From contig OZ241383.1 in the NCBI GenBank assembly GCA_965200775.1, forward strand, positions 1,426,001 through 1,490,000: a stretch of 64,000 nt of DNA, in the 5' to 3' direction. The notes beneath the pieces were generated by a model that saw only the letters and a program-made list of their open reading frames with translations, was not told where the DNA came from and searched no databases. This DNA is from Poriferisocius sp965200775. Its GTDB lineage: Bacteria; Actinomycetota; Acidimicrobiia; Acidimicrobiales; Bin134. The translations under genes were made by a program, and so were the position numbers. Below, piece after piece: positions 18,581-26,899 of this stretch (its first letter is position 1; each line of letters starts with the position of its first letter).

Positions 18581-19746
18581 GATCCCCCTCCGGGTTTTTG
18601 TGTTTGCTCCGCCGCCGGTTCCGCTGGTTGCCCAGCCGACCCGGTGGCCTGGAGTTCTTGGTCCGCCCTCGATGTGGCCGACTGCTCGGCCTGTTCGATG
18701 GCGCGGCGTTCTTCGTCGAGTTCGTGCTCCACTTCCACCTCGATGGCGGTGTCCTCGCTCCGGTTGGCCCACCGCTCCAGGTAGCGGCGCAGGAACTGCG
18801 AGGTCATGGCCAGCACGAACACCACCCCGAGCCACACGTCCTGCATGTTGGACGACACGTTGAGCAGGTTGAGGCTGTTGCGGATGACACCTATCAGCAG
18901 CACCCCGGCCAGGGTTCGGGGGATCGACCCCCGCCCACCGAACAGGTTGGTGCCGCCCAGCACCACCGCGGCCACCGCGAACAGCTCGGTTAGCACCGCG
19001 GCGTTGGGCTGGCCCGCGTTCACCCGGCCCAGCAGGGTGAAACCACCCACCGCAACTGCCAAACCACCCAATGCGAACACCGTTACCCGTACCCGGGTGA
19101 CGTTGATACCAGCCCGGCGGGCCGCCTCGGCGTTGCCTCCCACCGCGTAGATCCTCAAACCGAACCGGGAGTAGCGCAGGATCACGTGGTAGACCACGCC
19201 CAGCCCCAGGGCCACCCACACCGGCATCCGCAGGCCGATGAACTCCCCGCTCCACCACTCCTTCCAGCCGGGGGGAAGGTTTCCGACGGTGTTGCCCGCG
19301 GTGATCTCCCGCGCCAGGCCCCGGGCCATTATCAGCAATCCCAGGGTGGTGATGAACGAGGGGACCTTGAGCACCGCCGAGATGATCCCGTTGAACAGCC
19401 CGGCGGCCAGCCCCACCCCGGCTCCGGCCAGCAGGCCGAGCACGATGCTGTTGTTCTGCACCATGGTCTCGGCGGCCACCACCCCGATCAGGGCCAGCAC
19501 TGACCCCTGGGAGAGGTCCAACTCGGCAGCGATGATCACCAGCGTCATGCCGAACGCGGCGCAGGCCAGAAATGATGTCTGCAGCAGGATGTTGTGGAGG
19601 TTGCCGGTGGTGAAGAACACGTCGGACTTGGCGGTCATCACCGCGCCGAGGATAACGACCACAAAGGCCGCGAAGCCGGCCTCCACCACCCGAGGGATGC
19701 CAACCCGGATCGAGTCCCATCGCCGGCTCGCGACCGGTTGTGTCAT
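18577..19746 (-). CDS. Sugar-type ABC transporter permease (RbsC-like)
   Basis: A 389-residue inner membrane permease of the CUT2/BPD_transp_2 family with about 8-10 membrane helices. Typical segments are FGMTLVIIAAELDLSQGSVLAL, KVPSFITTLGLLIMARGLA, AVGGNAEAARRAGIN (the cytoplasmic loop contacting the ATPase) and VVLGGTNLFGGRGSI. The C-terminal 60 residues are an acidic/Gln/Ala-rich cytoplasmic tail beyond the family's normal end. It forms one transporter with the lipoprotein downstream and, most likely, the ATPase at 8972-9805. Confidence 0.94.
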   Translation of the reverse strand: MTQPVASRRWDSIRVGIPRVVEAGFAAFVVVILGAVMTAKSDVFFTTGNLHNILLQTSFLACAAFGMTLVIIAAELDLSQGSVLALIGVVAAETMVQNNSIVLGLLAGAGVGLAAGLFNGIISAVLKVPSFITTLGLLIMARGLAREITAGNTVGNLPPGWKEWWSGEFIGLRMPVWVALGLGVVYHVILRYSRFGLRIYAVGGNAEAARRAGINVTRVRVTVFALGGLAVAVGGFTLLGRVNAGQPNAAVLTELFAVAAVVLGGTNLFGGRGSIPRTLAGVLLIGVIRNSLNLLNVSSNMQDVWLGVVFVLAMTSQFLRRYLERWANRSEDTAIEVEVEHELDEERRAIEQAEQSATSRADQELQATGSAGQPAEPAAEQTQKPGGGS

Positions 19747-19818
19747 CCCGTCACCCGCCTGTTGCTCGAGGCCGGCTGTGTCTTGCGGGCTCCATTAGCG
19801 GGCATCCGTGCCATCCGG

Positions 19819-20571
19819 TCACCGGCCCCGCGCACGATGGTTCTCGATGCCTTCAACCACCAGGTCCACCAGCGCGCCCAGGTATTGCTCCCCGGCGTTC
19901 GCACAGGCCCCGCGGGGGTCGCCGATCACGCCGACCGGGGAGAGCGCCGCCATGCCCTCGGATCGGAGCTTTGCGCTCGCGGGGGCCGCCGGCCCGACGA
20001 AACCGGCCACCGCTGCCGACATGTCCACCTCGCCGGGTGCCACCGCCAACATGATGCTGGTCTCGAAGTGACCGCCGTGGGTTCCCACCTGCTCCCTGTC
20101 GAGGCCGAGCTGGGCCTCGGCCACCCGGTGAACGGCGTCTCGCTGCGCGGGCCAGTCGTCGAACGCCACCACTTTGCTTCGGTCCACAAGGGGCAGCTCG
20201 GCCAGGGCCGCGGCCATGGCCCCGACGTTCCCTGCGTGTCCGGTAACCAGGTACACACCTCGAAATCCGTGGCCCAGCAGGGTTTGCACCATTTGCACCA
20301 GCACGTCTCGGAGGGTGTCGTCGTTGAGGCTGGCCGTGCCTGGAAAAGCCAGATGGTGATGAGACGCACCCACAGGCAGGGCGGGAGTCACCACGCACTC
20401 CCCCACCCGTTCCGCGGCCCGGTCGGCCACCGCGTCGGCGATGACCGCGTCGGTGTCCAGGGGGAGGTGCGGACCATGCTGTTCCAGGGCACCAAGAGGG
20501 ACGATCACGTCCAATGGCCCCTGGTCAAACCGCTCGCCAAGAACGGTCCAGCTCATTCCCCCCAACCGCAT
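19819..20571 (-). CDS. Creatininase-family amidohydrolase
   Basis: A 250-residue metal-dependent hydrolase of the creatininase family (which includes creatinine amidohydrolase and the mycofactocin MftE peptidase). The metal site is seen in PLGALEQHGPHLPLDTD, LVTGHAGN and GTHGGHFETS. The start used is the ATG at 20569-20571, seven bp after the cupin gene; a second ATG five codons later is possible. In this operon it could open a cyclic amide/lactam or cleave a guanidino or amide substrate, which would link to the aminotransferase. That role is inferred from position only. Confidence 0.88.
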   Translation of the reverse strand: MRLGGMSWTVLGERFDQGPLDVIVPLGALEQHGPHLPLDTDAVIADAVADRAAERVGECVVTPALPVGASHHHLAFPGTASLNDDTLRDVLVQMVQTLLGHGFRGVYLVTGHAGNVGAMAAALAELPLVDRSKVVAFDDWPAQRDAVHRVAEAQLGLDREQVGTHGGHFETSIMLAVAPGEVDMSAAVAGFVGPAAPASAKLRSEGMAALSPVGVIGDPRGACANAGEQYLGALVDLVVEGIENHRARGR

Positions 20572-20578
20572 GGACGCC

Positions 20579-21058
20579 TCAGAGACCGGCGAGGGTGCGG
20601 TCGAGATAAGTCGGCTTCTGTGGGCGTCCAACTCCGATGACCACCTGCACAAGGGCTTCCTGGTCGGTGTGGTTTCGCAGGCCGTGCATGATCCCGGCTG
20701 GGTTGTAGATCATCTCCCGCTCGCCGAGAACTGTCTCAAGGATCCGCCCGTCGTCGGACTCCCACCACGCGGTCAGCTCGCCCTTCACCACGAAGAAGAC
20801 TTCCTCCACTTCGTGGGCGTGCGACGGGGCGATGCCGCCGGGGGGCATCATCATCACCGAAAGGGTGAAGTTGTTGGCCGTAACGGTGCCGGGCTCAAAG
20901 TGCTTGCCGGTGATGCTCGCCCCCACCATCCTCACGTGAGCCCGCCGGTACTCCTCTTTGAGGTTGCCCTGGGCGGCGAACGGCGCCCAGTCCAACTCCT
21001 TGTGCCCGTAACGCTGAACATGGTCGTGGAACTCGACCTCGGTGAACTCGCTCGCCAT
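20579..21058 (-). CDS. Cupin-domain protein
   Basis: A 159-residue single-domain cupin. The metal-binding cupin motif 1 is PSHAHEVEEVFFVVKGE and motif 2 includes the His in AGIMHGLRN. Cupins of this size are often dioxygenases, isomerases or sugar-binding sensors. The ATG at 21056-21058 is favoured because GGAGGTG precedes it at ideal spacing; a longer frame exists but lacks such a site. It is the first gene of the 13-gene run, just downstream of the promoter region at 21059-21229. Confidence 0.9.
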   Translation of the reverse strand: MASEFTEVEFHDHVQRYGHKELDWAPFAAQGNLKEEYRRAHVRMVGASITGKHFEPGTVTANNFTLSVMMMPPGGIAPSHAHEVEEVFFVVKGELTAWWESDDGRILETVLGEREMIYNPAGIMHGLRNHTDQEALVQVVIGVGRPQKPTYLDRTLAGL

Positions 21059-21083
21059 GCTTGACACCTCCCCATGTTCTTGA

Positions 21084-21113
21084 GACCGGATGCTTGGACC
21101 CTTGTCTCCGGTC
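21084..21113. promoter_or_regulatory. Inverted repeat upstream of the catabolic operon
   Basis: The arms GACCGGA (21084-21090) and TCCGGTC (21107-21113) are a perfect 7-bp inverted repeat with a 16-nt centre, located 26-55 bp upstream of the cupin start in the 171-bp gap before the 13-gene operon. It may be an operator, for example for the operon's MarR protein, or an mRNA hairpin in the leader. No convincing -10/-35 pair was fixed for this promoter. No other copy was recognised. Confidence 0.3.
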
Positions 21114-21229
21114 CCAGAATTCGAGCCCATTTGCTTAAGCGCTGGTTATCTTAGTCTCAAAGTTTCTCCGGTGCTCGGGGCGCCGTCCTTGGTGATTTCT
21201 TGGGGCTTGGAGGCAGGGATTGCCGGCCA

Positions 21230-22114
21230 CTAGAGCAGGCGTTGGCGAGCAAGAGCCACGGCCAGTCCGGGGCGAGACGGCGCGATGAGCAGGGCACCGG
21301 CCTGGACTTCCCCGGGTTTGTCTCCCCGGCGTTGCGGCGGGCTCAAGGTGACCTGCTGGGCCATGGTCAGCTCCAGGATCAACCCAGCCGCTCCCTTGCT
21401 CAGATCGAGGGCCTTGGATCCCCGTCGGGCGGGGCCGAGATCGGCGACGGCCCGGCGTCGCAACAACACCGGATCCTGCACGGCCATATGGTCGTGAAGC
21501 ACCACCCCGGTGGGAACAAACACCAGCCATCGCCGAGTGAGAGAGTGAAGCGAACGGGCCGCCAATGCCGCTACGGCCCCACCCGCTGCGGTTACCACCC
21601 CACCAACCACCCAATACTCGGCGGCCAACAGCAGAGGGCCACTTACTGCTCCACCCACCGTCATCGCGGCAGCGGCCGGGAGCGGTCCAGCCAGCAACAC
21701 CGCCGGGGGCCGCAGCAACAGCCGAACCTCGTCGCCGTAAGAGATGCCGTTCACGAACACCTGACCCACCGGAGCGCTGAGTGACACACCGGCCACAGCT
21801 CCGGTAACCGCTGCAACCAACGCCGCCTCGCCCCAGCCTGCCCCCCCGGCCCCGACCCACACCACCGCTACCACCGCCGAAGGGAAAGCCAGCCGTACCA
21901 AAACCAGCGCCACCGGATGGGCCAGCAGAGAACCCAGCAACACCACGGCCCAAAAAACCCAAAGTCCCCACGACGCCGTCGTGCGCCACGCCACCGAAGC
22001 ATCGTGGAGCCCATCGGCCAGCACCGGCCCGGCGGTAAGCGGCAGCGCGGCCCACCACACCCGCACCAACCACACCCACACCTGATCCCGCCGACGGCCC
22101 GTCACCGCCTCCAC
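21230..22114 (-). CDS. Multi-pass membrane protein, function unknown
   Basis: A 294-residue protein with about five to six hydrophobic segments in the N-terminal 190 residues (for example GLWVFWAVVLLGSLLAHPVALVLVRLAF and YWVVGGVVTAAGGAVAALAA), then a soluble C-terminal part of about 100 residues with VPTGVVLHDHMAV and a basic RRR cluster. The soluble part looks like a small PH-like/DUF domain: it ends in APSRPGLAVALARQRLL. I do not recognise a named family. It lies between the catabolic operon's promoter and the CoA-transferase gene, on the same strand as both, but is not tightly coupled to either. Confidence 0.6.
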   Translation of the reverse strand: MEAVTGRRRDQVWVWLVRVWWAALPLTAGPVLADGLHDASVAWRTTASWGLWVFWAVVLLGSLLAHPVALVLVRLAFPSAVVAVVWVGAGGAGWGEAALVAAVTGAVAGVSLSAPVGQVFVNGISYGDEVRLLLRPPAVLLAGPLPAAAAMTVGGAVSGPLLLAAEYWVVGGVVTAAGGAVAALAARSLHSLTRRWLVFVPTGVVLHDHMAVQDPVLLRRRAVADLGPARRGSKALDLSKGAAGLILELTMAQQVTLSPPQRRGDKPGEVQAGALLIAPSRPGLAVALARQRLL

Positions 22115-22135
22115 TAAAGCATCACCAGTCAGGAC

Positions 22136-24652
22136 CTACAGGCCCTTGGGGCGGGTGCCGATCACGCCAGTTCGCTCCAGCTCGGCGATCTCGTCGGGCG
22201 ACAAGCCCAGCTCGGCCAGGATCTCGGCGTTGTGTTGGCCCATGGTGGGCGACGGCGAGGTGATCCACTGGTCCACCGAGGCAAACCGATAGGGCATGCC
22301 GGGCATCGGGTGGGTGCCCACCGCCGGATGCTCGGTGGTCTCGAACAGCCCCCGGTGGGCGAACTGGGGATGCTCGCTCTGTAGGCGGGGGTCCCGCGCC
22401 GGACCGGCAGGCACGCCCGCTGCCACCAGCCGGGCAACGGCCTCGTCCAGCTCCTGATCGGCGGCCCATGCGGCCAGCCCGTCGTCGAGCGCATCCTGGC
22501 CGGCTCGACGCCCGTCATCGGTGGCGTACTCCGGGCGGTCTGCCCACTCGGGCGATCCCAGCACGCCCACAAGGGCTCGCCACTGTTCATCGGTGGCCAC
22601 CGCCAACGCCAGCCACTGCTCGTGGCCCCGGCACGGGTACAAACCCTGGGGAGCGGCGTAGGGACCCCGGTTGCCGGCCCGCTCCATCACGTTGCCGTAA
22701 GCGGTGTACTCCACGATCTGCTCGGCCGAGCAGTTGAGGGCCGCCTCTACCATGGTGGACTCCAGGAACACTCCCCGACCGGTGCGCTCCCGTTCGGCCA
22801 GGCCCAGGATCAGGGCGTAGGCCCCGTGCATCCCGGCGATGGGGTCGCACGGACCCCGCATGATCCTGGGCTGGTCGTAGGTGTGGCCGGTCACCCAGGC
22901 CATGCCGGTGAGCTGCTCCATGGTCTGGGCGAACCCCACCCGCTCCCGCCACGGCCCGCTCAACCCGAAAGCGGGCATCCGCATGAACACGGCCCGGGGG
23001 TTGCGGGCCGAGATGGCTTCCCAGCTCAGGCCCCATTTCTCCACCACCCTGGGGGAGAAGTTCTCCACCACGGCGTCGGCCCCGTCGATGAGCCGCCACA
23101 GCAGGCTCATGCCGGCCTCGGTGTCGAGGTCGAGGGTCAACCCCCGCTTGTTGGAGTTGACGGCCACGAACATCGACCCCCACTCCCACCAGTTCTCCGT
23201 GCCGAACATGAACCCGGTCATCCGCATCCCGTCGGGATGGCCGGTGGACTCGATGTGGATCACGTCGGCACCCAGCATGGCCAGCGCGCCGGTGGCCGAC
23301 GGGCCGGCCCACCAGCTCGTGAGGTCCACCACCTTGATGCCGGCCAGCGGCCGTGGGCGGGCCTGGCCTTCGGTTAGGGGGGACGACGGCACGGGCCGGG
23401 GGCGGTCCTCCACCGTTCCTGTGTGCTCGCCCAACTTGGGAGCGGGTGAGGCCGGGTGGCGTCGCCGGGCACTGCCACTGCTACTTTCGCTGCCGTCTTC
23501 GCCGGAGTGCATGATGTAGGGCGAGCGTGGCTGGAGGAACCCGCCGGGGTTGCGGACGAACACCCCCCGGGCTGCGAACTGCTCGTTGTCGAGCACGCTG
23601 CGGCCGTCGTTCACCTCGGCCACCGGCACCCGCAACTCCGACGCCGCCTTGATGATCTCGGCCACGGTGTGCCGGGAGGTCCACGGGTGGACCATGGCAT
23701 TCCACTCGTCGAGCCGGGTGGCCCGCTCCCCGATCTGGCTCCACTCGGTGTCGATTAGGTCGGGGCGTTCGATCATCAACACGAAGCCCTGGTACTGCAG
23801 AGCGGTGTTGGTGTTGAACCCCACCCACCCGTCGACGGCGGGCTCGATCGACGGTGCCTCCACCGACCGGGCCACCCTGTCGAACCGGTGGCCGCCTCCC
23901 CGCATTGAGTGGGCCAGGTCGCTGAAAGTGGTGGCGGCAATGCCGATCACATCGGCCACTGCCAGATCGATGTGTTCGCCGCAGCCGAGGCGGCGGGCCC
24001 TCAGCACGGCGGACAGAACCGCAGGCCCGGCGTAGGCCCCGGCGGTCCAGTCGGCGATTCCCCCACCGCCGTGGATGGGAGGCTGGTCGGGGCGACCCCT
24101 ACAGGCAATAGCCCCGGACTCGGCCTGCACAGTGAACTCGGTGGACGGGTGCGATGCCAGCGGGCCGTCCTGCCCGAAGGGGGTCACAGACAGCACCACC
24201 AGATGAGGGTGCCGCTCGGCCCACGCCCGGCCCAGCCCTCGACCGGCGGGGAACGATTCCACCACCACATCGGCGGTGGCCACCAGCGCCTCGACGTCGG
24301 GATCGCCGGGCCAGCCCACGATGCCCCGCTTCGACGCGTTGAGCAGCTTGAACAAGGCGCTGTCGCCCTCGAAATCGGCTCGGGTGGCCGACCAGCGGCG
24401 GATGGGGTCGCCGGCCCCGCTCTCCACCTTCACCACATCGGCCCCGGCGTCTGCCAGCAGCTTGGTGGCGTAGGGCCCGGCAACGCCGGTCGAAAAGTCC
24501 ACGACACGGATGCCGTTCAGGGTGGAACCCCTGGTGTGGATGTCCTCGTCGTTGCTCCCGTGTTCGGGATGGCTAGGTCCTGTTTGGCCGGAGCCCCGGC
24601 TGTCCTCGGTGACCGCCGTTGGCCGGGTGGTGGGTTCATTGTTGTCAGTCAC
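22136..24652 (-). CDS. Double-domain CaiB/BaiF-type (class III) CoA-transferase
   Basis: An 838-residue protein made of two consecutive class III CoA-transferase domains. Domain 1 (about 44-370) starts NGIRVVDFSTGVAGPYATKLLADAGADV; domain 2 (about 430-838) starts AGIKVVDLTSWWAGPSATGALAMLGADV. The catalytic-Asp region is visible in domain 2 as RGPCDPIAGMHGAYA and less exactly in domain 1 as GGIADWTAGAYAG. Typical family members are about 400 residues and form interlocked dimers, so this single chain may be a covalent pseudo-dimer. It moves CoA between acids. Start GTG. It is divergent from the P450 gene, sharing about 100 bp. Confidence 0.92.
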   Translation of the reverse strand: MTDNNEPTTRPTAVTEDSRGSGQTGPSHPEHGSNDEDIHTRGSTLNGIRVVDFSTGVAGPYATKLLADAGADVVKVESGAGDPIRRWSATRADFEGDSALFKLLNASKRGIVGWPGDPDVEALVATADVVVESFPAGRGLGRAWAERHPHLVVLSVTPFGQDGPLASHPSTEFTVQAESGAIACRGRPDQPPIHGGGGIADWTAGAYAGPAVLSAVLRARRLGCGEHIDLAVADVIGIAATTFSDLAHSMRGGGHRFDRVARSVEAPSIEPAVDGWVGFNTNTALQYQGFVLMIERPDLIDTEWSQIGERATRLDEWNAMVHPWTSRHTVAEIIKAASELRVPVAEVNDGRSVLDNEQFAARGVFVRNPGGFLQPRSPYIMHSGEDGSESSSGSARRRHPASPAPKLGEHTGTVEDRPRPVPSSPLTEGQARPRPLAGIKVVDLTSWWAGPSATGALAMLGADVIHIESTGHPDGMRMTGFMFGTENWWEWGSMFVAVNSNKRGLTLDLDTEAGMSLLWRLIDGADAVVENFSPRVVEKWGLSWEAISARNPRAVFMRMPAFGLSGPWRERVGFAQTMEQLTGMAWVTGHTYDQPRIMRGPCDPIAGMHGAYALILGLAERERTGRGVFLESTMVEAALNCSAEQIVEYTAYGNVMERAGNRGPYAAPQGLYPCRGHEQWLALAVATDEQWRALVGVLGSPEWADRPEYATDDGRRAGQDALDDGLAAWAADQELDEAVARLVAAGVPAGPARDPRLQSEHPQFAHRGLFETTEHPAVGTHPMPGMPYRFASVDQWITSPSPTMGQHNAEILAELGLSPDEIAELERTGVIGTRPKGL

Positions 24653-24662
24653 TCCCGCTATC

Positions 24663-24689
24663 TTGTCGCATCAGCGGTTCCCGTACACT
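24663..24689 (+). promoter_or_regulatory. Putative promoter of the P450 gene
   Basis: A TTGTCG hexamer (24663-24668) and TACACT (24684-24689) form a -35/-10 pair with a short 15-nt spacer, 64 bp before the GTG of the P450 gene. The gene also has its own AAAGGA ribosome site, so this transcript would have a leader. The spacer is shorter than ideal. Confidence 0.3.
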
Positions 24690-24752
24690 GGCCGGCACCA
24701 GGCGAGACCCAAGCGGGATCGCAACAACCCCACACGCAGCAAAGGAACCACC

Positions 24753-26027
24753 GTGAAACTCAGCGAAGTCAACCTGCTCGATCCCGACCGCTTCGTGCGC
24801 CAGGAGCACCACGAGATGTTCAGGGTGTTGCGGGAGCAAGCCCCGGTGATGCTGCACCAGGACCCCAAGGGTGTGGCCTTCTGGAATGTGGTGAAGCACG
24901 CCGACCTGGTTGACGTAAACCGTGATGCCGAGCTGTTCTCGTCCGAGGTTGGCGGCACGTCGATCCCCGATCCGGGTAGCCGGGACGACGAGGGCGCCAT
25001 GGATACCCGGGGTGTGATGATGCTCACCACCGACCCGCCCAAGCACACCCGCTACCGGCGGCTCGTAAACAAGGGCTTCACCCCCCGCATGATCGGGCTG
25101 ATCGAGCAGTACCTGCGGCACCGGGCCATCCTCATCGTGGACAACGTGATCGAAAAGGGCGAGGCCGACTTCGTGGTGGACATCGCTTCCGAACTGCCGC
25201 TGCAGGCCATCGCCGAGATCATGGGCGTGCCCCAGGAGGACCGGATGAAGCTGTTCGAGTGGTCGAACCGCCTGATCGGCATCGACGACCCCGAGTACAA
25301 CGAGTCCAAGGAAGACGGCTCCATCGCCGCCATGGAGCTGTACGCCTACACCAACCAGCTTGCCAAGGACCGGGCTGAAAACCCCCGCGACGACATCGTC
25401 ACCAAGCTCATCAACGCCGAGATCGAGGGCGACCGGTTGAGCGAGTTGGAGTTCGACATGTTCATGCTGTTGCTTACCGTGGCCGGCAACGAGACCACCC
25501 GCAACGCGACCGCTCACGGGATGCTGGCGCTGATGGACCACCCCGAGCAGTTCGAGAAGGTGAAGAACTCCCCCGACGGCATTACCGACACCCACATCGA
25601 CGAGATTCTCCGGTGGGCCACCCCGGTGCTGCATTTCAGGCGCACCGCCACCGAGGACACCGAGATCCGGGGCCAGGCCATCGACAAGGGTGACAAGGTG
25701 GTTATCTGGCATATCTCGGCAAATCGGGATGAGGAGGTGTTCAACGATCCGTTCACCTTCGACGTGGAGCGTTCACCCAACGAGCAGATCGCCTTCGGGG
25801 GCGGCGGTGCCCACTATTGCCTGGGCGCCAACCTGGCCAAGATGGAGTTGCGGCTCATCTTCCAGGAGATCATCGAGCGGATGCCCGACATCCACCGGGT
25901 GGGCGAACCGGAGTGGCTGCGGTCGAACTTCATTGGCGGGGTGAAGCACCTGCCGGTGGCCTGGACCCCGGGCAAAAGAGTGAACCCCGGTCCTCCGCCA
26001 ACCGAGAACCTCTCCACCCTGGTTTAG
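24753..26027 (+). CDS. Cytochrome P450, CYP125/CYP142-like
   Basis: A 424-residue soluble P450. The oxygen-binding I-helix is AGNETTRN, the K-helix EXXR is EILR, and the haem-thiolate loop is FGGGGAHYCLGANLAKME with the ligand Cys. The N-terminal MLTTDPPKHTRYRRLVNKGF and the VLHFRRTATEDTEI segment resemble the actinobacterial CYP125/CYP142/CYP124 group, which hydroxylates sterol side chains or other terminal methyl groups. The GTG start at 24753 follows AAAGGAACCACC; the upstream frame is shadow of the divergent CoA-transferase. Sequence supports the group, not the substrate. Confidence 0.92.
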   Translation: MKLSEVNLLDPDRFVRQEHHEMFRVLREQAPVMLHQDPKGVAFWNVVKHADLVDVNRDAELFSSEVGGTSIPDPGSRDDEGAMDTRGVMMLTTDPPKHTRYRRLVNKGFTPRMIGLIEQYLRHRAILIVDNVIEKGEADFVVDIASELPLQAIAEIMGVPQEDRMKLFEWSNRLIGIDDPEYNESKEDGSIAAMELYAYTNQLAKDRAENPRDDIVTKLINAEIEGDRLSELEFDMFMLLLTVAGNETTRNATAHGMLALMDHPEQFEKVKNSPDGITDTHIDEILRWATPVLHFRRTATEDTEIRGQAIDKGDKVVIWHISANRDEEVFNDPFTFDVERSPNEQIAFGGGGAHYCLGANLAKMELRLIFQEIIERMPDIHRVGEPEWLRSNFIGGVKHLPVAWTPGKRVNPGPPPTENLSTLV

Positions 26028-26088
26028 CCGTCGCTCGGTTCGCAAAGCTGCCTGGGCAGGACACTGCCGGGGCCGGCCGTAGCTTGGT

Positions 26089-26823
26089 TTAGCTGCTGCC
26101 GGCTTGGTCTTCGGGCCGGTCGGGGTTCGTCGAGGATTGGGCCAGCCTGTAGAGGGCTTCGTGGTCGAGGTGGCGGAATTCGCCCTCGGCCTGGGCTGTT
26201 ACCTGGCCGTTTTGCAAGAGGTGGCCCTTGGTGATGGTGGTGTGGCCGTCGAAGCTCTCCACCCAGCCTTCGTAAATCGACTCCACCCGCAAGAGGGTGG
26301 GCCTGCGGTAGCGCACCGACAACTTCACTGTTGGCCCGCTGGCGTCGCGAGCCGAGCACGCGCTGGTGAACACCATGTCGAAAGCGGCGGCGATGGCCGC
26401 ACCGTGGACACAGCCGGGAGGACCCTCATACACGGTCGAGTACACGGCCCGACCCCGTGACACCGGCGGATCGACGGTGGTGTCCACCGCCATCTCCACC
26501 GGCACCGCGGTGGGGTTGCAGATGCCGGACACGAAATCGAACGGCGCCCGTATGTGGGTGATCGGAGGGCCACGGAACTCGGCTGCCGCGTGGTCGAAGC
26601 GGGGCGGAAGCTCAGCCGGCATAAGGGCTTCAAGGCGACCAGCCAGGGCTTCGGCCTCGGCGGCCAGGGACGCTGTTTCCTCGGGCGAGGCCAGGTGGGT
26701 GACGGTGGCCGCCACCACCCGACGCACCGCGTCGGCCAGCGCTCGCAGTTCCCGCTCCCGTCCCGACACCGCCGGATGGCCGATAGCCTGGTACGGGCCG
26801 CCGGCCTGATTGATATGGGCCAC
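26089..26823 (-). CDS. PaaI-type hotdog-fold acyl-CoA thioesterase
   Basis: A 244-residue protein with a helical N-terminal part (about 20-75, Ala/Glu/Arg-rich) and a C-terminal hotdog domain (about 90-215). The domain has GPPGCVHGAAIAAAFDMVF, where the HGG-like loop carries the catalytic-site residues of PaaI/YbgC thioesterases, and VKLSVRYRRPTLL. It probably releases a free acid from a CoA ester. The GTG at 26821-26823 is chosen because upstream sequence is the shared intergenic region; shorter starts cannot be excluded. It is divergent from the MaoC gene and convergent with P450. Confidence 0.82.
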   Translation of the reverse strand: MAHINQAGGPYQAIGHPAVSGRERELRALADAVRRVVAATVTHLASPEETASLAAEAEALAGRLEALMPAELPPRFDHAAAEFRGPPITHIRAPFDFVSGICNPTAVPVEMAVDTTVDPPVSRGRAVYSTVYEGPPGCVHGAAIAAAFDMVFTSACSARDASGPTVKLSVRYRRPTLLRVESIYEGWVESFDGHTTITKGHLLQNGQVTAQAEGEFRHLDHEALYRLAQSSTNPDRPEDQAGSS

Positions 26824-26837
26824 GGTGGCAAAGGTAT

Positions 26838-26852
26838 GGTGCAAACCGCACC
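26838..26852. promoter_or_regulatory. Inverted repeat in the divergent thioesterase/MaoC promoter
   Basis: GGTGC-N5-GCACC forms a perfect 5-bp inverted repeat within the 76-bp region between the two divergent starts (26823 and 26900). Its position, in the gap that must contain both promoters, is right for a regulator site. The arms are short, so it may be chance. Confidence 0.25.
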
Positions 26853-26899
26853 TAGGCGCAAACAGCCGCCCAAGAACCTCAATCCCATTAGGAGCACCG

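Noticed and set aside
18581..19720. Fusion of the binding protein with upstream sequence (715-codon frame)
   Set aside because: The upstream part is antiparallel-frame shadow of the permease; the ATG at 18578-18580 has a strong ribosome site and a signal peptide begins there.
26050..26062. CTGCCTGGGCAG as a terminator between the P450 and thioesterase genes
   Set aside because: The loop would be two bases and no T-run follows on either strand.
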